Of a DNA stretch of 7,546 nucleotides, positions 1-4,833 are shown piece by piece (position 1 is the first letter of the stretch; each line of letters begins with the position of its first letter). The position numbers and the translations under genes are program-made. The notes beneath the pieces were generated by a model, which saw nothing but the letters and a program-made list of their open reading frames with translations, had not been told where the DNA came from and made no database searches. Source of the DNA: Hellea sp. (lineage in GTDB: Bacteria > Pseudomonadota > Alphaproteobacteria > Caulobacterales > Maricaulaceae); the NCBI GenBank assembly GCA_020628635.1, contig JAHDEU010000096.1:1-7546 (forward strand), written 5' to 3'.

Positions 1-107
1 CGCGATTGGGCCTCGAGTGCCAACGCGAATGTCGTGTCGCCGGCAATGTCCACGCCCTCCATCGGGTCCATCTGGAAAGCGACTCTGAGGGGCGATTTGG
101 TGCTCAT
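1..107 (-). CDS. gshB: Glutathione synthetase, N-terminal fragment (runs off left edge)
   Basis: GshB is the cytosolic ATP-grasp enzyme that joins glycine to gamma-glutamylcysteine in the last step of glutathione synthesis. Only the first 35 codons lie in the window; the gene reads leftward from an ATG at 107. The translation begins MSTKSPLRVAFQMDP and continues with MEGVDIAGDTTFALALEAQS. This matches the family's opening pattern of a first beta strand, then V(A)xQMDP, then (N/D)IxxDSTFALxLEAQ, as in E. coli MIKLGIVMDP...DSSFAMLLEAQ. The catalytic ATP-grasp region is outside the window. No strong Shine-Dalgarno sequence precedes the ATG. The gene is divergent from the fasciclin lipoprotein. 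In many alphaproteobacteria gshB lies next to yraN and rsmI, which are in this window 3.5 kb away on the same strand. Family assignment is confident despite the short length because the motif is distinctive. Confidence 0.85.
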   Translation of the reverse strand, partial: MSTKSPLRVAFQMDPMEGVDIAGDTTFALALEAQS

Positions 108-180
108 GGCCGCGCTCTGCCCAAAGCTCCCGGCCCGTGCAAGCGGAACGAATGGACGGCCGGGCCGTATATTGGTGGCC

Positions 181-194
181 TGTGCCAAGGCACA
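181..194. promoter_or_regulatory. Candidate operator: inverted repeat TGTGCCAAGGCACA
   Basis: The gene-free divergent spacer between gshB and the fasciclin gene (108-274) holds a perfect inverted repeat with 6-bp arms TGTGCC/GGCACA around a central AA. Its position, 74 bases from the gshB start and 81 from the fasciclin gene start, would suit an operator or activator site acting on one or both genes. No convincing -35/-10 pair could be placed around it on either strand, and a 6-bp palindrome can occur by chance, so the assignment is tentative. Confidence 0.2.
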
Positions 195-261
195 CCTCAA
201 TCGACCGGGGCGTTTTCGCGCACCGGTTCCCGGCATGCGGACATTCTTCCGCCACGCCCTC

Positions 262-270
262 AAAGGAGAA
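262..270 (+). promoter_or_regulatory. Ribosome binding site of the fasciclin lipoprotein gene
   Basis: AAAGGAGAA contains the core AGGAG (264-268), six bases before the ATG at 275. It is among the best Shine-Dalgarno matches in the window. It fixes the start at 275 rather than at the upstream in-frame start at 137, which would bury the signal peptide behind 46 extra residues. Confidence 0.85.
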
Positions 271-274
271 ACCC

Positions 275-943
275 ATGAACACCTATCTGAAACTCGCGAC
301 CGCATCCGTCGCAGCCCTGATGATGACCGCCTGTGCCTCGACCGACGTCGATGACAGCATGCGCGTCGGCGGCGACGACAATGACGTCTACGCCTCGACC
401 AATCCGGACGTGGAGCTGTCCGATGCCCAGACCTTCGGCATCAATGATGACGACAATTTCGAAGCCGTGACGGTTTCGCCCAACACCGCCGTCGCCAGCC
501 GCGTGATCCGCACCGACACCACCATCACCGGCGCACTGCCGAGCATGTATGACTACAGCACGGTGACCGACGCCGTGGTCCGCGCGGAGCTGGCCGACAC
601 CTTCAACGGCACGACGGAATACACCGTCTTCGCACCGTCCAACACCGCCTTCTCCGGCATGGACCTCAGCACGGCGTCCAAGGCCGACCTGCAGCGCACG
701 CTCAAGGGCCACGTCGTGGCGGGCCGCATCAGCAGCTCTGATCTGCAAATGAAGCTCGACCAGAACGGCGGCACCTACACCGCGCAAACGCTGTCCGGTG
801 ACACGGTGACGTTCATGCGCATGGGCGACAAGATCAAGGTCGCGGACAAGAACGGCTACACCTACGACATCGAAGCCGCCGACAACGAGTTCAAGAACGG
901 CTATGTCCACGGCATCTCCGGTGTGCTGGGCCGCACCTATTAA
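275..943 (+). CDS. Fasciclin (FAS1) domain lipoprotein
   Basis: Predicted envelope lipoprotein of 222 residues. Residues 1-20 are a signal peptide with the lipobox MTAC; Cys20 would be lipidated. Residues about 21-65 form an Asp-rich, low-complexity linker (several DD/DDD runs). Residues about 92-222 are a single FAS1 domain: the H1 motif YTVFAPSNTAF (116-126), then LKGHVVAGRISSSDL, and the H2-like end GYVHGISGVLG. FAS1 domains mediate adhesion or protein contacts; the precise role here is unknown. Bacterial FAS1 proteins of this size are usually secreted or lipid-anchored. The start at 275 is chosen for its strong RBS and signal peptide. The gene appears to stand alone: gshB is divergent on the left and an intrinsic terminator follows 61 bases after the stop. 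The family call is firm; function beyond a surface or periplasmic role is inference. Confidence 0.93.
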   Translation: MNTYLKLATASVAALMMTACASTDVDDSMRVGGDDNDVYASTNPDVELSDAQTFGINDDDNFEAVTVSPNTAVASRVIRTDTTITGALPSMYDYSTVTDAVVRAELADTFNGTTEYTVFAPSNTAFSGMDLSTASKADLQRTLKGHVVAGRISSSDLQMKLDQNGGTYTAQTLSGDTVTFMRMGDKIKVADKNGYTYDIEAADNEFKNGYVHGISGVLGRTY

Positions 944-1004
944 GGGACGCCCAGCCGAGGCGGATTTCATAACCGCCGAGGGCTTTTGCCCGCACTGAAG
1001 ACAA

Positions 1005-1033
1005 CCCGTCCGGCCTTGCCGGGCGGGTTTTTT
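1005..1033 (+). terminator. Rho-independent terminator after the fasciclin gene
   Basis: CCCGTCCGGC (1005-1014) pairs with GCCGGGCGGG (1018-1027) around a three-base CTT loop, giving ten pairs including one G-T wobble, followed directly by TTTTTT (1028-1033). This is a textbook intrinsic terminator. Two weaker hairpins precede it: GGCGG/CCGCC at 959-977 and GGGC-TTTT-GCCC at 980-991. It ends only 17 bases before the start codon of the next gene, so it should insulate the operon at 1051 from the fasciclin transcript unless there is readthrough. Confidence 0.92.
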
Positions 1034-1050
1034 GTTGGCATCTGCGCGGG

Positions 1051-1383
1051 ATGCAAAACGGCTCCGACATATTGCTGACCAACACCGACAGCGTGCCGGG
1101 CCGCGAGATCATACGCCATATCGGGCTGGTCCAGGGCAATGTCGTGCGCGCCAAACATGTCGGCCGCGACATCGCAGCCGGGTTCAAGAACATCGTCGGC
1201 GGAGAGCTGCGCGGCTATACCGAGCTGCTGGAGGAGAGCCGCCGCGACGCCATCGCGCGCATGACGGAGGATGCGCGCGCCAAGGGCGCCAATGCCGTGA
1301 TCAATGTGCGGCTCGCGACCAGTTCCGTGACAGCCGGCGCGTCCGAGCTCTACGCCTACGGCACGGCGGTGGTGCTGCGTTGA
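1051..1383 (+). CDS. YbjQ/UPF0145 family protein (soluble copy)
   Basis: A 110-residue protein of the YbjQ family (often labelled heavy-metal-binding domain, DUF74/UPF0145). It is small and cytosolic, known from structures to form rings, and its molecular function is not established. It aligns by eye over its length with E. coli YbjQ (107 aa): GLVQGNVVRAKHVGRD matches GVVTGEAILGANIFRD, AGFKNIVGGELRGY matches AGIRDIVGGRSGAY, then the helical ARxKGANAVINV and the closing YGTAV. There is no signal peptide or membrane segment. The ATG at 1051 gives the normal family length but has only a weak purine-rich leader (gcgcggg). The gene heads a four-gene cluster with a second YbjQ copy directly overlapping its stop. 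Family assignment is firm, function unknown. Confidence 0.92.
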   Translation: MQNGSDILLTNTDSVPGREIIRHIGLVQGNVVRAKHVGRDIAAGFKNIVGGELRGYTELLEESRRDAIARMTEDARAKGANAVINVRLATSSVTAGASELYAYGTAVVLR

Positions 1384-1835
1384 GCGCCTTCGAGACAGTC
1401 GCCTTTTTCTGGCCGCTCATCGCGACGCTCGCGCTGATGGCGCTCGGGCTCACGACGGGCACGATCGCCGCCCGGCGGCAGGAGCGCGACCAGGATGCGC
1501 GCGAGGCTGAACTCGGAGAGTTCGTGCTGTCCACCGTCAGCCGGGCGCAGGGCTCGCGCGGCCGGCTCGTGACCGGCTCGACGGTGGTGGGGTTCGACTA
1601 TTTCCGGCGCATCGCCCTGGTGCTGCGCAAGCTGGTCGGCGGGCGCTTCCGCATGCATGAGAACATGATGATGCGCGCCCGGCGCGAAGCCGTGCTGCGC
1701 ATGGCGGAAACGGCGCGCGCGGACGGCGCATCGGGCGTGTGCAACATCCGCCTCGTCAGCAGCAATCTCGCCTCCAGCAGCTCCGCCATGGGCGGCTGCG
1801 AAGTGCTGGCCTACGGCACGGCTGTCTGGGATTAG
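1380..1835 (+). CDS. Membrane-anchored YbjQ/UPF0145 paralog
   Basis: Predicted 151-residue protein with one N-terminal membrane segment (about residues 7-31, FETVAFFWPLIATLALMALG...), a basic and charged stretch (RRQERDQDAREAE, 32-44), and a C-terminal YbjQ domain (about 48-151). The domain shows STVVGFDYFRR, LVGGRFRMHENMMMRARREAVLRM, ARADGASGVCNIRLVSS and the closing YGTAVWD. The charged stretch after the segment suggests the YbjQ domain is cytoplasmic. The start is inferred as TTG at 1380: it overlaps the stop of the first ybjQ gene (TTGA) and is the only start that keeps the whole hydrophobic segment. The next in-frame candidate, ATG at 1437, would begin in the middle of that segment. The shared domain and overlap imply translational coupling and possibly a mixed oligomer with the soluble copy. 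Family firm; start moderately sure; function unknown. Confidence 0.85.
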   Translation: MSAFETVAFFWPLIATLALMALGLTTGTIAARRQERDQDAREAELGEFVLSTVSRAQGSRGRLVTGSTVVGFDYFRRIALVLRKLVGGRFRMHENMMMRARREAVLRMAETARADGASGVCNIRLVSSNLASSSSAMGGCEVLAYGTAVWD

Positions 1836-1845
1836 GACGACATTC

Positions 1846-1853
1846 GGGAGGGG
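1846..1853 (+). promoter_or_regulatory. Ribosome binding site of the hydrolase gene
   Basis: GGGAGGGG lies three bases before the ATG at 1857, in the 21-base gap after the second ybjQ gene. It supports that ATG as the start and independent translation of the hydrolase within the operon. Confidence 0.7.
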
Positions 1854-1856
1854 CTC

Positions 1857-2693
1857 ATGGATGACTGCCACGTCTTCACACTGACATCGGCTGACGGCAC
1901 GAAGCTGTGCGCGCGCCACTGGGAGGCTAGAAGTCCGGCCGCGACGCTGGTCGTGGTCCACGGTCTGGGCGAGCATTCCGGCCGCTATTCCGACTTCGGC
2001 ATGAGCCTGTCGGCACGCGGCATCGACGTCTTTGCGGTGGATCTGCGCGGACATGGCCGCAGCGCGGGCAAGCGCGGGGTGATCGCGACCTATGACGATT
2101 TCCGCGCCGATCTGCGCGCCCTGCTGGACCATGTCGCGGGCGCACGGCGGACAGACACAGCCACGCTCTACGGCCATTCCATGGGCGGCGGCGTTGTGCT
2201 CGATTTCGGCCTCACGGGCGACCCTGCCCAGCACGGCATCGCGCGCGTCATCGCGTCTGCGCCGCTGGTCGAGCCGTCTGACCCGATCCCCGCGCCGCTG
2301 GAGTTGGTCGCGCGCACGGTGGCCAGGATCGCGCCCAATGCCGCGATGAAAAACGTCATCACCGGCGCGCAGATATCCACCCTGCCGGGCGAGCAGGCCC
2401 GCTACGAGCAGGACCCGGACAACCATGCCAGGCTGGGCTTCCGCCTTGCGCTGGAAATGATCGGACGAGGCCGCGACATGGCGCAAGAGGCTGCGAACTG
2501 GCCCGCCGGTCTGCCGCTGCTGATCGTGCATTCGTCCGGTGACCAGCTGACCGACTTCGCCGCGTCGGAACGGTTCGCCGCGCAAGCGGGCGCTCGGTTC
2601 ATGCGCTTTGACGGGACGGAACACGAACTCCACAACGACACGGCCCGCGCCGCGATCTACGACGCGGTGGAATCTTTTGCGAAAGCCGGCTGA
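1857..2693 (+). CDS. Alpha/beta hydrolase, monoacylglycerol lipase / lysophospholipase type
   Basis: A 278-residue serine hydrolase of the Hydrolase_4 (serine aminopeptidase S33-like) group that includes monoacylglycerol lipases. It probably cleaves fatty acyl esters of glycerol or lysophospholipids in the cytosol; no signal peptide is present. Visible motifs in order: oxyanion loop VVHGLGEHSGRY (33-44), DLRGHGRSAGKRG (62-74), nucleophile elbow GHSMGG with Ser108, acidic residue Asp229 in HSSGDQLTD, and catalytic His256 in TEHELHND. These match the order and spacing in human MGLL (GSADRLCD, YHVLHKE). The lid region (about 139-200) is variable, so the substrate cannot be deduced. The start is supported by a strong RBS. 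The stop overlaps the next start by one base (TGATG), so co-translation with the ArsC-like gene is likely. Family confident; substrate unknown. Confidence 0.92.
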   Translation: MDDCHVFTLTSADGTKLCARHWEARSPAATLVVVHGLGEHSGRYSDFGMSLSARGIDVFAVDLRGHGRSAGKRGVIATYDDFRADLRALLDHVAGARRTDTATLYGHSMGGGVVLDFGLTGDPAQHGIARVIASAPLVEPSDPIPAPLELVARTVARIAPNAAMKNVITGAQISTLPGEQARYEQDPDNHARLGFRLALEMIGRGRDMAQEAANWPAGLPLLIVHSSGDQLTDFAASERFAAQAGARFMRFDGTEHELHNDTARAAIYDAVESFAKAG

Positions 2694-3031
2694 TGCGCGT
2701 CTACCACCTCAAGAACTGCGACACCTGCCGCAAGGCGGTCAAGGAGATCGACGCCGCCGGTCTGTCCCCCGACTACCGCGACGTGCGCGCGGACGGCGTG
2801 GACGCAGCAGACCTCGCCGCCATCATCGACGCGGTCGGTTGGGAGCGCGCGCTCAACCGCCGCAGCACGACCTGGCGCGGGCTGAGCGACGCGCAGAAGG
2901 CCGACATGAGTGCCGCCAAGGCCGCCGCGCTCATCGCGGAGCATCCGACCCTGCTCAAGCGCCCCGCGATCATCGAGGGCGACCGCGCGTCCGTGGGGTG
3001 GGATGCGGCGGCGAAGGGGGTTTGGTTGTGA
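2693..3031 (+). CDS. ArsC-like thioredoxin-fold protein (YffB/Spx family)
   Basis: A 112-residue protein of the ArsC/Spx/MgsR superfamily, closest by eye to E. coli YffB (118 aa): YHLKNCDTCRKA matches YGIKNCDTIKKA, RADGVD matches RVDGLD, GWERALNRRSTTWR matches GWEALLNTRGTTWR, and LLKRPAI matches IIKRPLL. It carries a CxxC pair (Cys9, Cys12) where E. coli YffB has a single Cys, and the cis-proline motif KRP (89-91). The longer arginine-bearing pattern of true arsenate reductases is absent, so arsenate reduction should not be assumed; a glutathione- or thiol-linked reductase role is possible but unproven. ATG at 2693 overlaps the hydrolase stop (TGATG). It is the last gene of the cluster. Often annotated as arsenate reductase-related. 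Confidence 0.9.
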   Translation: MRVYHLKNCDTCRKAVKEIDAAGLSPDYRDVRADGVDAADLAAIIDAVGWERALNRRSTTWRGLSDAQKADMSAAKAAALIAEHPTLLKRPAIIEGDRASVGWDAAAKGVWL

Positions 3032-3117
3032 GAATTTGAATCCGGTCAACGAAGCCGTCGGCCGGATGACCAAGCGGCGTCACCACATTATGTCTAACAA
3101 CTCAATTTCTAGCAACT

Positions 3118-3260
3118 CAGGCCGACTTGATCGGCCTGTCCATGGCACGGTGTGCCTGCTCGGTGCGATGGCTCTGGAACGCGCTGAGCATGCGGCACTC
3201 TGCTTCGCCGCAGCGTTGGGTTCGGCGTCAGTCCATGGGCTCGCCGGTCAAGCCGGCGAG
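3118..3260. repeat. Paired CTTGA-loop hairpins with internal CCATGG (REP-like pair, site A)
   Basis: Left unit: stem CAGGCCGA/TCGGCCTG (3118-3125 with 3131-3138), loop CTTGA, then T and CCATGG (3140-3145). Right unit, inverted: CCATGG (3233-3238), G, stem CTCGCCGG/CCGGCGAG (3240-3247 with 3253-3260), loop TCAAG, which is CTTGA on the other strand. Both stems are perfect 8-bp pairs with different sequences, while loop and CCATGG are constant. The CCATGG motifs face each other across 87 bases. The same two subtypes recur at 7326-7434. A hairpin plus adjacent fixed short motif, in inverted pairs between convergent genes, resembles REP/BIME elements; no RAYT transposase gene is in the window. Confidence 0.8.
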
Positions 3261-3315
3261 ATGGAATATTGTCGAGATTGAGAGCGTACCCGCTCGCTTC
3301 CCGTCACCCCTCGGA

Positions 3316-3439
3316 CGTCATCCCGGACAAGGGCGGAGCCCGCCGATCCGGGACCTATCGTTGCGAAAGACGTCCCATTATCACGCAGCCGATGGGTCCC
3401 GGCTCTGCGCTCGCTGACGCTCTCTTGGCCGGGATGACG
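3316..3439. repeat. Alphaproteobacterial palindromic intergenic repeat (gtcatcccgg...ccgggatgac)
   Basis: A 124-base element bounded by an 11-bp perfect inverted repeat, CGTCATCCCGG (3316-3326) and CCGGGATGACG (3429-3439). Inside, TCCCGGA/TCCGGGA (3321-3327 with 3347-3353) and TCCCGGC/GCCGGGA (3397-3403 with 3428-3434) make two sub-hairpins, so the element can fold either as one long stem or as two arms. This is the familiar layout of intergenic repeats scattered through Caulobacterales, Hyphomonadales and Rhizobiales genomes. Translation of it yields the spurious RHPGQGRSPPIRDLS-type peptides common in annotations. Confidence 0.85.
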
Positions 3440-3553
3440 GAAGCAGCGTGAAGTGAGATACCAACCCAGCCCTTCGCTTGCTTCTAGGCTTAAGCTGTGA
3501 GTCAAATGAACTTCGAGTCTAGCCCGGCGACAACGCCATAGGGAGCCAACCCG

Positions 3554-4420
3554 CTACCAGCGCACCGGAATCTGCTCGCCCGTATCCGGGTCCACATAGA
3601 AGGGCGCGTCGCCCGGTTCGGCGGGGACGATGTTGTTCTCGCCCAGACCATACGGCACGACGGGGCTGGGCTGGATCAGCTGGATCGGCTCGTCCATGGG
3701 CGCGCTGCGCATGGGGGCGGGCACGGTCGTCGAGTCCTGGCTCGGCAGAGGCGCGTCAGTGACGAAGTCCGGCAGGGCGCGGCGTGTCGGAACAGCGGTG
3801 GTCGGGCCGCCCGCGAGCTCCCCGCCCCAGCTCTCGCGCAGCTCGGCACTGCGGGTTGTTTCAGGCTCTTTCAAATCCGCGATGCGCGCATAGGAGATGA
3901 CCTCCTTGGTGCCGCGCGTGAGCGAGGCGATCCGGGCGGCGCGTTCCAGCTCCGCCTTGGTGCGCGCCACGCCCATGAGATAGACGATCCCGTCATGCGT
4001 CTCGACATTGTAGTTGCGGCCCTTGACGTATTTGTCCGCCAGCAGCCGGGCGCGCACGGACTTTTCCAGAAAGCCGTCCTTGGTGTTGCGGATCAAGCCC
4101 TGCTTGTCGCGCAGCATGATCTCGTTGCCGACCTGCTCCACGCGCGGCGCGGACCAGGCGATGCGCGCGGCCTCGATCTTGTCCTCCTGGCTGGGGACAT
4201 TGCCCGACAGCAGCACGACGCCTTCGGCGACCTCCACGTCGATGCCGCCGAGTTCGTAGTCATAGGCGCGGCGCAGGCGCGCCTCGATGGCGCGGCCCGC
4301 ATTGACGTCCTGCAGCGAGCGGACGAAATTACGCTCATCGCCCTTGGTCACGCCGGCCGTCGCGAGCGCGCAGCCCGACAGCAGGGTGGCAGTGAGCAGA
4401 GCGGCGAGTGCGTGTTTCAT
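3554..4420 (-). CDS. Two-BON-domain lipoprotein (DolP/YraP-like) with long C-terminal extension
   Basis: Predicted 288-residue envelope lipoprotein. Residues 1-17 are a signal peptide ending in lipobox LSGC (Cys17). BON domain 1 spans about 41-104 (AIEARLRRAYDYELGGIDVEV, GVVLLSGNV) and BON domain 2 about 116-181 (VRARLLADKYVKGRNYNVET, GIVYLMGVA). BON domains bind phospholipid; E. coli DolP (YraP, about 190 aa) guards outer-membrane integrity. A Pro-rich, probably disordered tail of roughly 100 residues (182-288) goes beyond the usual family length. ATG at 4420 is preferred over the in-frame TTG at 4429, which would add only three residues; neither has a strong RBS. The gene follows yraN by 41 bases on the same strand, as dolP clusters with yraN in E. 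coli. Domain call firm; equivalence to DolP is inferred from domains and neighbours. Confidence 0.92.
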   Translation of the reverse strand: MKHALAALLTATLLSGCALATAGVTKGDERNFVRSLQDVNAGRAIEARLRRAYDYELGGIDVEVAEGVVLLSGNVPSQEDKIEAARIAWSAPRVEQVGNEIMLRDKQGLIRNTKDGFLEKSVRARLLADKYVKGRNYNVETHDGIVYLMGVARTKAELERAARIASLTRGTKEVISYARIADLKEPETTRSAELRESWGGELAGGPTTAVPTRRALPDFVTDAPLPSQDSTTVPAPMRSAPMDEPIQLIQPSPVVPYGLGENNIVPAEPGDAPFYVDPDTGEQIPVRW

Positions 4421-4461
4421 GGCGCACAAAATGCCCGAACAGAGTCAACGCCGCGTTAACA

Positions 4462-4833
4462 TCACCAGCCGCGAAAGGCGTCGCGCAGATGAGAAATCCT
4501 CCATCTCCCGGTCACAATGACGACGTCGTAGCGCAGGCGGAAGCCCTCTTCGACATAGCGCGGGTGGCGCGTCAGAAAGGTCTCGCCCGCCCGGATGATG
4601 CGTTCCTCGGACCGCGCCGTGACCGGATCGACGGCGTGGTCCGCACGCGAGCGCTGCTTGACCTCGACGAAGACCAGCGTGCGGCCCCTGCGCGCGATCA
4701 GGTCCACCTCGCCCGCGCGGCAGCGGAAACGCCGGGCGAGAACGCGGTGGCCGGTGATCTGCAGGTAGAGCGCGACCAGCGTTTCGGCGCGCCGCCCCGC
4801 CCGCTCCGCATCCTGCCGATTGCGGGACGCCAT
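4462..4833 (-). CDS. yraN: YraN/UPF0102 family protein, endonuclease-like fold
   Basis: A 123-residue cytosolic protein with the UPF0102 signature: AERAGRRAETLVALYLQITGHRVLARRFRCRAGEVDLIA (9-47, read in parts) and FVEVKQRS (55-62). Glu42, Asp44, Glu57 and Lys59 fit the acidic and lysine residues of the restriction-endonuclease/Holliday-resolvase-like fold predicted for this family. No function is established. Length matches the family. The start overlaps the rsmI stop by one base (TAATG on the minus strand), implying translational coupling. The yraN-rsmI neighbourhood is conserved across many proteobacteria. Confidence 0.93.
   Translation of the reverse strand: MASRNRQDAERAGRRAETLVALYLQITGHRVLARRFRCRAGEVDLIARRGRTLVFVEVKQRSRADHAVDPVTARSEERIIRAGETFLTRHPRYVEEGFRLRYDVVIVTGRWRISHLRDAFRGW

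Larger units (their letters stand above)
3032..3553. other. Convergent gene-free spacer carrying palindromic repeats
   Basis: This 522-base stretch lies between the converging yffB-like and BON lipoprotein genes. It is visibly richer in A and T than its flanks. It contains an imperfect direct repeat (TCTAACAACTCA at 3093-3104 and TCTAGCAACTCA at 3108-3119), a pair of CTTGA-loop hairpins with CCATGG (3118-3260), and one alphaproteobacterial gtcatcccgg-type element (3316-3439). The open frames across it are low-complexity readings of repeats and are not supported as genes. No intrinsic terminator with a T run was found for either flanking gene; the repeats may serve that end. Confidence 0.8.

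Noticed and set aside
137..274. Upstream start for the fasciclin gene adding 46 residues
   Set aside because: It would bury the signal peptide and ignore the strong RBS before 275.
260..970. Minus-strand open frame opposite the fasciclin gene
   Set aside because: The plus-strand product has a signal peptide, lipobox, RBS and FAS1 motifs; the antisense product is Gly/Val/His-rich with none.
1356..2633. Long minus-strand open frame (425 codons) opposite the second ybjQ and hydrolase genes
   Set aside because: Antisense shadow of two genes with clear motifs; its composition is His/Arg/Ala-rich with no recognisable domain or RBS.
2693..3031. Calling the ArsC-like gene a true arsenate reductase
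   Set aside because: Its motifs match YffB rather than arsenate-specific ArsC, and no arsR, arsB or acr3 gene is nearby.
3118..3260. CRISPR-like interpretation of the hairpin repeats
   Set aside because: Only two inverted units of different stem sequence at each site, without uniform direct repeats and spacers.
3127..3505. Small open frames on both strands in the convergent spacer (such as 3127-3417 plus and 3248-3505 minus)
   Set aside because: They translate repeat sequence (MGSPVKPAR-, GRLDRPVHG- and RHPGQGRSPPIRDLS-type peptides) seen as spurious small proteins; no RBS or domain.
4421..4461. TTGACT on the minus strand before the BON gene as a -35 box, overlapping a GACTC (CcrM-type GANTC) site
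   Set aside because: With normal spacing the -10 box would overlap the start codon and the transcript would begin inside the gene; GANTC sites elsewhere in the window show no pattern.
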